From assembly GCA_963748295.1 (NCBI GenBank), contig CAVVIH010000004.1, forward strand, positions 62,001-126,000: 64,000 nucleotides of DNA, given 5' to 3'. Origin of the DNA: CAVVIH01 sp963748295 (lineage in GTDB: Bacteria; Acidobacteriota; Vicinamibacteria; Vicinamibacterales; 2-12-FULL-66-21). Each line of letters begins with the position of its first letter. Position 1 is the stretch's first letter. Position numbers and translations under genes: made by a program. Positions 44,642 to 52,727 of this stretch are shown here, piece after piece. The notes under the pieces were generated by a model that made no database searches, was not told the DNA's origin, and saw only the letters and a list, made by a program, of their open reading frames with translations.

Positions 44642-47200
44642 ATGGAGCTCATTCGACGGCTGCTCGCGCGCATCAGGAACCGCCGTTTCGACAGCGATCT
44701 CGCCGAGGAACTGCAGTTTCACGAGGAGATGAAGCGGCGCGAGCTGGAGACGCAGGGGATACCGGTCGAGGAGTCGCGTGCGCGGGCGCGGAAGGCGCTC
44801 GGCAACGTGACGCTCATGCGCGAAGCGTCGAGAGGCGTGTGGATCGCGCCGTGGGTCGAGAGCGTGCTGCAGGACGTGCGCTACGCGGTGCGAAGCCTGC
44901 TGCGGCAGCCGACATACTCTCTGACCGCGGGCCTCGCGCTGGTGCTCGCCATCGGGCTGAACACCAGCCTGTTTAGCGTGTTCAAGGCCATTTCGCTGGT
45001 GCCCTGGCCGATCGAGGACCCCGACTCCGTTGTCGTTGTCAGGGCACGAAGCCGCGAGCCGGGGCGTGTCGGACCGCGGCTGACCGTGGAAGAAGGCGAT
45101 TTCATGCGCGCCCACACGCGCTCCTTGAGCGGGCTGATCGTCCATACCTTCCCGGGCAACCGGACCTATCTTGGAGACAATCCGGACGCCGGAATTTCGA
45201 TCATCTGGGCCAGCGCGAACGTGTTCGACGTGCTCGGCGTGCGCATGCAGCTCGGCGGCGGCTTCATCGCGGAAGACGATCGTCCTGGAAACCCTCGCAC
45301 GGCCGTCGTGCTGAGCGACCGGGCCTGGCGGCACCACTTCGCGGCCGATCCGTCCATCGCCGGCCGATCGGTCAGGATCGCCGCGCGCCCGTTCACGATC
45401 GTCGGCGTGGCCGAACCTCGGTTCGACGGCTTGGGCCGTGAGGTGGATCTCTGGATGCCCCTGACGGCCCTCGAGACGATGAAGCAGGAGCAGAACACGG
45501 GGATCACCGGCCGGCTCGCGGCAGGAGTCGACGAGCGTGCGGCCCGCGAGGAATTGCAGCTGCTGCACGAGAGACATGCGGCGTCACAGGGCCGCCAGGC
45601 CGGGCGGATCGACGTGCGGCGCACGACGGCGCTGGACATCGACCGTGACGGCCTCGCGCTGATGGGGTTGATGGCGGGCGCCGTTCTCCTGGTGCTCCTG
45701 CTCGTATGCTCGAACGTCGGCAACCTGCAGCTTGCGCGGGCGTTCGCTCGCCGCCGCGAGATCGCGACGCGGCTATCGATTGGCGCGAGCCGCGCAAGGG
45801 TCATCCGCCAGCTGATCACCGAAGGGTTAGTGCTGTCGCTCGGCTCGGGATTGCTCGGCATTGCTGTTGCCGTGGTGCTCCCGCCGATCCTCTTCAGTTA
45901 TGCGGGCGAGGAGATTCCTTCCTATGTTCAGACGCGCCTGGCGCCAGACCGCCTGGTGCTCCTGTTCACCCTGGCGGTATCGACGCTCGCATGCGTGTTC
46001 TTCGCGCTCGCGCCTGCCTTCCGGGTGACGCGCGGCATCATCCCTCTCAGCTCGATGGATCGGTCATCCACGAGGCCGGCAGGTATTGCGATCCGCACCA
46101 CCTTCCTCGCAGCACAAGTGGCCATCTGCACGGTGCTGCTCATCGGCGCCGCGCTGCTCACCCGTGCGGTAACCCATGCGATGTCCTTCGATCCCGGGTT
46201 CGCGATGGACGATGTCGTGATCACCGCGGCGGCATTGCCTGTCGACGGGTTTTCGCCCGAGCAGCGGCTTGCATTCGCCAGGCAGCTGCAGGAGCAGTTG
46301 GAGCGCGAATCGGCGGCAGTCGCGATCGCGAGCCCGTCGCCGCTCGAAACGAACCTCTTCATGCAGGTCCGCCTTCCTGACGAACGAGAGCCCCGCTTCG
46401 TGCTGACGAGTCGCGTCTCTTCCCGCTATTTCGACGTGCTGGGGCTGCCGATGGTCAACGGCACCATGTTCAACCCGCAAAACAAGGGTGAAGCTGTCGT
46501 GAACGAGAGCATGGCCCGGACGTTCTGGCGCGCCGAGAATCCGCTCGGCCGCACCGTGCTGAACATCGGACGAAACGGCGACGTTCAGGCCACCTACACC
46601 ATCGTCGGGGTCGTCCGTGATGCCCACCTGCTAAGGCTGGACAAGGTGGAGCCGATGATTTTCACGCCAGTGACGACGGGCCGGATTATTTCGCGCGCGG
46701 ACGCTGCGCTGGTGGAGCGGATACGGGGACTCGCGAGCGCAATCAATCCGTCAGCGACAGTGCGGACATGGCCGGTCCGCGACAACATCTGGAGGCGCCT
46801 CGAGGAATCGCGGGCAGGCGCCGCGGTCGCGTGGGGCGTAGGCGTGCTTGGACTCGCGCTTGCGGCTGTCGGCGTGTTCGGCGTATTCGCCTATGCCGCG
46901 GAGGAACGGCGCCGCGAAATTGGTCTGCGCCTTGCGCTCGGCGCAACGCGGCCGCAGATCATCCGCGTGCTCGTCGGCACGAGCGGTCGGGCGATGCTGT
47001 TCGGACTGGGCGCGGGTGTGCTCGCGTCGTTGGCGTCAGGTCCGGTGCTCAGTCGATACTTGTACGGGCTCAATCCCCTCGATCCGAAGGCCTACAGTCT
47101 GGTCGGGGTGCTGCTGATCGCTGCGGGGGCGCTCGCGACATTCATTCCCGCATGCCGCGCGTGCCGTGTCGATCCGGCTGTTACGTTGCGAGAAGAATAA
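44642..47200 (+). CDS. Acidobacterial duplicated orphan permease (ADOP)
   Basis: Encodes 852 residues from the ATG at 44642; the upstream in-frame part is repeat-encoded and rejected. N-terminal ADOP-specific segment MELIRRLLARIRNRRFDSDL with EELQFHEEMKRRELE, then VRYAVRSLLRQPTYSLTAGL, MacB-like periplasmic domain, FtsX block one (about 350-460), a second periplasmic domain and FtsX block two (about 725-850, EERRREIGLRLALGATRPQI). The family lacks a linked ATPase. Probably regulated by PadR. Confidence 0.93.
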   Translation: MELIRRLLARIRNRRFDSDLAEELQFHEEMKRRELETQGIPVEESRARARKALGNVTLMREASRGVWIAPWVESVLQDVRYAVRSLLRQPTYSLTAGLALVLAIGLNTSLFSVFKAISLVPWPIEDPDSVVVVRARSREPGRVGPRLTVEEGDFMRAHTRSLSGLIVHTFPGNRTYLGDNPDAGISIIWASANVFDVLGVRMQLGGGFIAEDDRPGNPRTAVVLSDRAWRHHFAADPSIAGRSVRIAARPFTIVGVAEPRFDGLGREVDLWMPLTALETMKQEQNTGITGRLAAGVDERAAREELQLLHERHAASQGRQAGRIDVRRTTALDIDRDGLALMGLMAGAVLLVLLLVCSNVGNLQLARAFARRREIATRLSIGASRARVIRQLITEGLVLSLGSGLLGIAVAVVLPPILFSYAGEEIPSYVQTRLAPDRLVLLFTLAVSTLACVFFALAPAFRVTRGIIPLSSMDRSSTRPAGIAIRTTFLAAQVAICTVLLIGAALLTRAVTHAMSFDPGFAMDDVVITAAALPVDGFSPEQRLAFARQLQEQLERESAAVAIASPSPLETNLFMQVRLPDEREPRFVLTSRVSSRYFDVLGLPMVNGTMFNPQNKGEAVVNESMARTFWRAENPLGRTVLNIGRNGDVQATYTIVGVVRDAHLLRLDKVEPMIFTPVTTGRIISRADAALVERIRGLASAINPSATVRTWPVRDNIWRRLEESRAGAAVAWGVGVLGLALAAVGVFGVFAYAAEERRREIGLRLALGATRPQIIRVLVGTSGRAMLFGLGAGVLASLASGPVLSRYLYGLNPLDPKAYSLVGVLLIAAGALATFIPACRACRVDPAVTLREE

Positions 47201-47210
47201 CGCTACGCGG

Positions 47211-47249
47211 ACTTCCGCCTAAAGCGGGACTTCCGCCTAAAGGCGGAAG
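47211..47249. repeat. REP-like palindrome, one partial and one complete unit
   Basis: ACTTCCGCCTAAAGCGG (incomplete right arm) followed by the full CTTCCGCCTAAAGGCGGAAG at 47230-47249, 11 bases after the ADOP stop. It could stop transcription from the left. Confidence 0.85.
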
Positions 47250-47254
47250 CTACC

Positions 47255-47296
47255 GCGCCCAGCGCCCAGCGCCGAGCGCCGAGCGCCGAGCGCCGA
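47255..47296. repeat. Seven-base tandem repeat (GCGCCCA/GCGCCGA, six units)
   Basis: Two GCGCCCA then four GCGCCGA units, exactly 42 bases, between the REP-like palindrome and the stop of the minus-strand gene. It is the most regular of the heptad arrays. Confidence 0.9.
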
Positions 47297-47298
47297 GT

Positions 47299-48397
47299 CT
47301 ATCTTTGGTTCCCGCACGTCTTCACTTCCGTTGACATGCTTCCCAGCACGGAATCCAGACCAACGCCCCGGCCGTACATGCCATTGCGAACCGATCGGAT
47401 GAAGGTGCTGGCCGGGTCGAGCGGCAGCGTCGCCACGTTGGCGCAGAACACGTACCACCGGCCCTCGCGGCTCAAATACTGTTCGACGTTCGAGAGATAG
47501 AACGCCGACACCAGCGCATTGCGATCCTTGATATATCTGCCGACGGAGCGCAGCGCTTTCGGGCCGGCGAAGTTGCCGACGACCGGCACGAACAGATTCT
47601 TCGTGTGCAGTTCCTTCAGGACCTTGAAGTTCTCCTCGCTGGCCAGGAAGCTCCTGTTCTGTCCTTTCCCATCGTCGGCGATCATCAGGTCCACGTAGGT
47701 CGGCGCGTCGCGAAAGCCGCGGCCGCCGGTTGACGACCAGGTACCTGGATGATCGGGCCATACCAGTAGAACGCGTGGTAGACGTATTCGATCCCCTTGA
47801 GGTCGTCGGATTCGAGCGGCAGCTTCCGCGCGCGAACGAGATGATTCTGGATGTCCTGCAGATTCTGCTGGTAGAGCGTGTCGCTGGTGTCGACCTTCGC
47901 GTAGGCGGTGAAAATCTCCGACGCGGTTGACTTCGTGCCGAGCCCGTCCGGGCGCTTCTTCGAGAAGAGCCGGCCGACGAAATCGGCGCGCGTCTCCGAC
48001 ATCTCGAACAGCGCCTTGTACATCAGGTGCAGCTGCAGGTTGCCGCGCCTGACGTCGACGATGAACACCATCCGGGGCGAAGCGCCGCGATATAGGTGAA
48101 GTTCTGCTCCGGCCCGACGCCGAGATACACACGCTGCGGCCGCGCGGTGTGCACCAGATCGGGAATCACGTACTGCAGGAAGATCTCGTTCGACAGGAGG
48201 TTGTCGGAGCGGAACGAACCGTCGGGTTCGGAGATATCGGTGATGAGACTCCAGAACTGCTTGTCCGTGAGCTTCTCCGGCAGGGTCGATCCTTCGGTGC
48301 GAGGATCGGGCTGGTGGGTCAGGCCGCCCACGCTGAGCGTGAGCAGGACACCGGCGAGCAGGAGAGCGTGACGACGCGTCAGCACGGACGTGTGCAA
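47299..48397 (-). CDS. Conserved secreted protein of unknown function, two frameshifts
   Basis: Start at 48397: MHTSVLTRRHALLLAGVLLT, a signal peptide. Segment 1 ends VGPEQNFTYIAALRP; near 48072-48077 (a run of four G) one base is missing and segment 2 begins MVFIVDVRRGNLQLHLMYKA; near 47740-47744 a second indel moves the frame to STGGRGFRDAPTYVDLMIAD, continuing to 47299. The three parts join cleanly into about 365 residues. GVGPEQNF then YIA and IVDVRRGN suggest a Rossmann-like methyltransferase-type fold, but no cofactor motif is sure. Confidence 0.68.
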
Positions 48398-48494
48398 CCC
48401 CGTGCAGCGATTCTCGCCGCCGGTCCGAATTCTGTCAATTCTGGCGCTCGGAGCCGCCCGCTTCTCGTGGCGCTCGGGGCCGCCGCTTCGCGTG

Positions 48495-51224
48495 CTACTG
48501 CTTTCGGGCGAGCTTGTCGAGAATCTCGCCGAGCCGCTTGATCTCGTCGCCGTAGAGCGCCCAGTTGCCCTCGCGCTGCGCCTTCAGCGCGCGCTGGTAG
48601 TGATCGCGGGCCTGTGCCGCGAGCGTCGCGGCGTCTGTCGCGGCCGCGCCGGCCGGCGCAGCTTCAACCGGCGCCGGTTCGGGACCGGCCGTCGGCGGGG
48701 CGGGTGGGCCGCCGTGGCGCGGGAAGAGCCGCTGCAGCGCCTCGTCCAGCGTTTCTTCCATCACGATCTGGTTCTGGTGCGCGACGATGACGCGCTTCAG
48801 TTCCGGAATCTTGCCGGTGGCCGCTCTGAGATAGAGCGGGCGGATGTAGATCAGCGATTCCTCGATCGGGATGACCAGCAGGGTGCCCTGAATGACCTCC
48901 GACCCCTGCTGGTTCCACAGCGTGATCTGCGGCGAAATGAGTTGATCCTGGCTGATGCGCGCGGCAATCTGCCGCGGGCCGAAGACCACCGTCTGCTTCG
49001 GGAACTGGAACACGGCAAGCTTGCCGTAGTTCTCGCCGTCGCTGCGCGCCACCATCCAGGCCGCGAGATTGTCCTTCTGGCGCGGCGTGAACGGCAGCAT
49101 CTGGATGAACTCGGGTCCCTGCTCGCCCGGCAGCTTCATGATCGTGTAGTAGGGCTCGATCGGCTCCATGTGCACTGCCTGCCCGCGGCCGACTTCGAAC
49201 GCCGGAATGTCCCATTGATCCTCGCGGTTGTAGAAGACCGCGGGATTGGTCATGTGAAACGCGGTGAACATCGCCGCCTGCATGGCAAAGATCTGCTGCG
49301 GATACCGGAGGCGCGTGCGGAGGTCCTCCGGCATGTCCGAGAGCGGACGGAACAGCGTCGGGAACACGCGCGCCGTGGTCCGCGCGATCGGATCGGCTTC
49401 GTCGAGCAGGTGGAAGCGCGTGGTGCCGTGATACGCGTCGATCGTCACCTTCACCGAGTTCCGGATGTAGTTCAGGCCGGTGATCGAGCTCGAGTACGGA
49501 TAGCGCGAGGTCGTCGTGTAGGCATCCTGGACCCAAATCAGGCGGCCGTCGGATATCGCGAGATACGGATCCGGATCGAACATCAGGAACGGCGCGATCT
49601 TCGACGCCCGTGCGCGCGGACGCCGGTGCAGCATGACGCGGCTCTCGGCGGTCAGGGTCGGGGAGAAGAACGTGTCGGTGCTGCGGAAACGGATCGCAAA
49701 CATCAGCCGGCGCCACAGCGACGACAGCGGCACGCCACCCTCGCCGCGATAGACGGCGAAGACGTTGTCGTCGCCGCGCGGATAGTCGAATTCCTCGGTC
49801 TTCGTCTTGACGAACACGTGGTCGTTCGACAGCTCGCCAAAGTAGATCGCGGGCTCCGTCACCTTCAGGTCGCCGGTGGACACCGGCGGCAGATCGCGCA
49901 CGAACAGGACCGGCAGCCCTTCCGGCTGCGTCACCTCGTTGACCGGCCCGAGCGCCAGGCCGTAGCCGTGAGTAAACGTCAGGCGCTCGTTGATCCACGT
50001 GCGGCTTGGCAGGCTCGCGGAGTTCAGCTCGCGCGCCGACAGCATCACCTGCCGGTACTTGCCGTCGATCAAATAGCGGTCGTTGTCCACCGACACGAAG
50101 TCGTAGTAGGTCCTGATCTCCTGAAGCTGGCCGAACGTATCGAGCAACGGCTGGTCGTTCCAGAGCGGCACGTTCTCGATCGTGACCGCGTTGCGATCGA
50201 GGTCGGCGCGGGTCAGGCGCGCTTCGCCGGAAATCGCCCGCTCGACCACCTGGTCCAGGTTGAACGCCGCACGCGTCGCCTCGATGTTGTGCTGGATGTA
50301 GGGGATTTCCTGCACCTGTTCGTTCGGCGCGACGACGAAGCGCTGGATGATGCTGGCGTAGATGCCGCCGCCGACCGCCACCAGGCCGTAGATCGCCACC
50401 GCCGCGAGCACCGGCCACAGGCGGTGCGCGAACGCCTGGTAAGCGGCGAGCGCGGCGCCAACGAGCGCGGCGGCGATCTGCAGGCGGAGCGTCGGCATGC
50501 GCGCGTGAACGTCGACGTAGGATGCGCCGGCGATTACGCCCGAGGCCGCGCTCAGGAGCTGTGGAATGCGGAGCCACGCGCCGAACGCCAGCACGATCAG
50601 CAGCGTGGCGACGAGCAGCGACAGATGACGTCTGGCGGCACGGCTCGCGTAGACGCCGTGAACCGCGTCGAACGCCAGGTTGCCCGCCATCACGTGCGCC
50701 CCGAGCACGCCCATGATCGAGAGGATGACGACCGCAAGCGCGAGGCCCTGGACGTGCTCGAACAGCGGCAGCGCGAACACGTAGAAGGAGATGTCGTGCC
50801 CCAGAACCGGATCGACGCGCCCGAACGGAACCGCGTTGAGGTAGTAGAGCCACGTGTCCCAGTGCGATCCGGCATAGAGGCCGACAAAAACGGACAGGAC
50901 CAGCGCGGCCGCCAACACGAGCGAACGGATGCGCCGCGTGTCCACCGAGATCACGCGCGGACCATCGGCGGTGCTGATCGTGAACTCGCGGCTGCGTAAC
51001 GTCCGCAGCGCGAGGTGCAGGTTCAGCCACAGCACGCCAAATACGGCGAGACCGGTGACGAGACCGGTGGCGGCCCTTGCCGTCAGCGCGCGAAGAAAAA
51101 CCTGCTCGAACCCGACTTCGCGATACCAGAGCCAGTCTGTGTAGAACTCCGCGAACGCCGGAACAGCCGTCCCGAGCAGCAGGAGCAGCAGGAGCAAGGG
51201 GATCCCGGAAAGCTTGAGGGCCAT
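48495..51224 (-). CDS. UPF0182-family membrane protein
   Basis: Encodes 909 residues. Seven membrane segments in the first 310 residues (starting LSGIPLLLLLLLLGTAVPAF and FYTDWLWYREVGFEQVFL), then a large extracytoplasmic domain with family signatures YIQHNIEATRAAFNLDQV, LTFTHGYGLALGPVNEV, YFGELSNDHVFVKTKTEEFD and NYIRNSVKVTIDAYHG. The tail is Ala/Pro-rich then helical. COG1615; function unknown. The preceding minus-strand gene is separate, being over 90 bases away with its own start. Confidence 0.93.
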   Translation of the reverse strand: MALKLSGIPLLLLLLLLGTAVPAFAEFYTDWLWYREVGFEQVFLRALTARAATGLVTGLAVFGVLWLNLHLALRTLRSREFTISTADGPRVISVDTRRIRSLVLAAALVLSVFVGLYAGSHWDTWLYYLNAVPFGRVDPVLGHDISFYVFALPLFEHVQGLALAVVILSIMGVLGAHVMAGNLAFDAVHGVYASRAARRHLSLLVATLLIVLAFGAWLRIPQLLSAASGVIAGASYVDVHARMPTLRLQIAAALVGAALAAYQAFAHRLWPVLAAVAIYGLVAVGGGIYASIIQRFVVAPNEQVQEIPYIQHNIEATRAAFNLDQVVERAISGEARLTRADLDRNAVTIENVPLWNDQPLLDTFGQLQEIRTYYDFVSVDNDRYLIDGKYRQVMLSARELNSASLPSRTWINERLTFTHGYGLALGPVNEVTQPEGLPVLFVRDLPPVSTGDLKVTEPAIYFGELSNDHVFVKTKTEEFDYPRGDDNVFAVYRGEGGVPLSSLWRRLMFAIRFRSTDTFFSPTLTAESRVMLHRRPRARASKIAPFLMFDPDPYLAISDGRLIWVQDAYTTTSRYPYSSSITGLNYIRNSVKVTIDAYHGTTRFHLLDEADPIARTTARVFPTLFRPLSDMPEDLRTRLRYPQQIFAMQAAMFTAFHMTNPAVFYNREDQWDIPAFEVGRGQAVHMEPIEPYYTIMKLPGEQGPEFIQMLPFTPRQKDNLAAWMVARSDGENYGKLAVFQFPKQTVVFGPRQIAARISQDQLISPQITLWNQQGSEVIQGTLLVIPIEESLIYIRPLYLRAATGKIPELKRVIVAHQNQIVMEETLDEALQRLFPRHGGPPAPPTAGPEPAPVEAAPAGAAATDAATLAAQARDHYQRALKAQREGNWALYGDEIKRLGEILDKLARKQ

Positions 51225-51250
51225 CCCGCGGATCTTACTTTGACAGGACT

Positions 51251-51314
51251 CTCAGCTAACAGCTTTCAGCTATCAGCTTTCAGCTGCGCAGCTGACAGCT
51301 GAGAGCTGACGGCT
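51251..51314. repeat. Seven-base tandem repeat (NNCAGCT, nine units)
   Basis: Units CTCAGCT, AACAGCT, TTCAGCT, ATCAGCT, TTCAGCT, one 8-base unit GCGCAGCT, GACAGCT, GAGAGCT, GACGGCT. The AGCT core is self-complementary, so the array is also palindromic in many registers. It lies between the UPF0182 start and the DUF1080 stop. Confidence 0.9.
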
Positions 51315-51318
51315 GTCT

Positions 51319-52257
51319 TCACCGTGACGCTGAGGTGATGGGAGTAATGACTATCCGGCGATAGGAGACGCGGTTGTGATCGCCCTGAATGAGGAGCGGA
51401 CCGGGTGCGGTCTCGTCGGCGTCGAGCGCGCCGCCGGTGATCGCCTGAATCTCGGCGTTGTCGTGCACTTTCTGGCCGTTGAGCGTCACCGTGACGCGGT
51501 TCCCCACCAGCACCGCCTCCATCGTCTGCCATTCACCGGCTGGCTTGCTGGCGTTGACGGCCGGAGGCGTCCACCCGTAGATCGCCATGTGTCCGGTCTT
51601 CTCGGCAGGCTTGCCGAAGTCGTCGAGCACCTGAAGCTCGTAGCGGCCGCGCAGGTAGAGGCCGCTGTTGCTGCCCGCCTGGACCCGGTATTCCGCTTCG
51701 AGCTTGAAGTCCTTGAACTTCTCCTTCGATATCAGGTTGTTCGCGCGCGGCGCGTTGGACATCGCGCCTTCTTCGATCGCCCAGCCCGAGGGCCGGCCGG
51801 CGTTCTGCAAGCCGAACGCGTCGAGCGAGCTGCCGTCGAACAGCGCCACAGGCTTGCCGAGAGTGTGTTTCGCATTCGCGTTCGCGGCGGGCCACTTCGG
51901 CGGGCGGACGCCAGTCACCGGGATGGCGGTGCCGCGGTCCATGATCGTGCCGACGAGCTTGCCGCCCTCGAGACGCACTTTGTTCGGCTGCGCATCGCCG
52001 CGTCCGCCGCGCATCTGAAAGAGCAGCTGTCCGTCCTCGATCTTCACCGTCTCCAGCACCACCGGGCTGCCGGTTCGATTGAGAAAGAGCCCCGACAACG
52101 CGCCGTTCGCTTCCGTGACCTCGAGCCAGTAGACGCGATCGGCATGTTCGCCGGTGCCGGTGAAGTTCCAGCGGCCGGTGAATCCGCTTTGCGCGCTGAC
52201 AGTTGGGAGGAGCATGGCGGCGAGAGCGACGACCGCAAGCGGTTTCAGCGAGCGCAT
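51319..52257 (-). CDS. Secreted DUF1080 protein (3-keto-glycoside hydrolase-like)
   Basis: Encodes 312 residues. Signal peptide MRSLKPLAVVALAAMLLPTV. An N-terminal beta module of about 110 residues precedes the DUF1080 jelly roll (about 130-310: VALFDGSSLDAFGLQNAGRP, NLISKEKFKDFKLEAEYRV, SNSGLYLRGRYELQVLDDFG, GPLLIQGDHNRVSYRRIVI). Members of DUF1080 hydrolyse 3-keto-disaccharides or related glycosides, fitting the oxidoreductases from 52728 onward. Confidence 0.87.
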   Translation of the reverse strand: MRSLKPLAVVALAAMLLPTVSAQSGFTGRWNFTGTGEHADRVYWLEVTEANGALSGLFLNRTGSPVVLETVKIEDGQLLFQMRGGRGDAQPNKVRLEGGKLVGTIMDRGTAIPVTGVRPPKWPAANANAKHTLGKPVALFDGSSLDAFGLQNAGRPSGWAIEEGAMSNAPRANNLISKEKFKDFKLEAEYRVQAGSNSGLYLRGRYELQVLDDFGKPAEKTGHMAIYGWTPPAVNASKPAGEWQTMEAVLVGNRVTVTLNGQKVHDNAEIQAITGGALDADETAPGPLLIQGDHNRVSYRRIVITPITSASR

Positions 52258-52354
52258 GACGGCGGATGCTAACGCGTATTGTGTTGCTGGTTCAAGTAAC
52301 GGTTAGGTGGGCACGGTGTTGGCTAGAGAGCACGGTGTTAGAGGTTAAGGAGTG

Positions 52355-52694
52355 CACGGTGTTAGAGATGAGGAGTTTACGGAGAACACGGGGTTTTCAA
52401 CACGGAGGCGCGGAGGCACGGAGATTGCGCGGTGGATCGATCGATTATCAGACGTGACAGCAGGCCTGTGGCGCCGCGCTACGCGCGGCACGAACGCGCT
52501 CAACGGCCGAACTACAAGCGCCCACGCGATCTCGAGGCGTTTGTAGTTCGACCGTTGACCGCGTTCGTCCGGCCCGCCGAAGGCGGGCGGGCCACAGGCC
52601 CACTCAGTGTGCCTCCGTGCGTCCTCCGTGTCTCCGTGTCTCCGTGTTGAGATCTCCGTTACCTCCGGCCTTCTCCTCTTCCTCTCACACCGTG
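52355..52694. mobile_element. Miniature relative of the 43136 element
   Basis: Left end CACGGTGTTAGAGATGAGGA, then ACGGAGAACACGGGG, CAACACGGAGGCGCGG; right end the inverted CTCCGTG units, CCGTGTTGAG and CACACCGTG. The left end is almost an inverted copy of the right end of the larger element (44083-44163). It holds only fold-back B copy 2 and no gene. Two more CACGGTGTT copies stand at 52313 and 52331. The GMC gene promoter region (TAAAAT at 52716) lies just outside. Confidence 0.6.
52463..52600. repeat. Fold-back element B, copy 2
   Basis: 138 bases, same length as copy 1. Outer arms GGCCTGTGGC and GCCACAGGCC; hairpin GCCGCGC TAC GCGCGGC (52473-52489), central 33-bp stem (52490-52522 with 52536-52568), hairpin CCCGCC GAA GGCGGG (52573-52587). 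The two side hairpins are exchanged and inverted relative to copy 1, while the central hairpin has the same orientation. Confidence 0.85.
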
Positions 52695-52727
52695 TCCTCT
52701 GACCGCGTTTCGAACTAAAATCCTCCG

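Noticed and set aside
47255..47296. Tandem array as a CRISPR
   Set aside because: Units are 7 bases with no spacers; no cas genes in the window.
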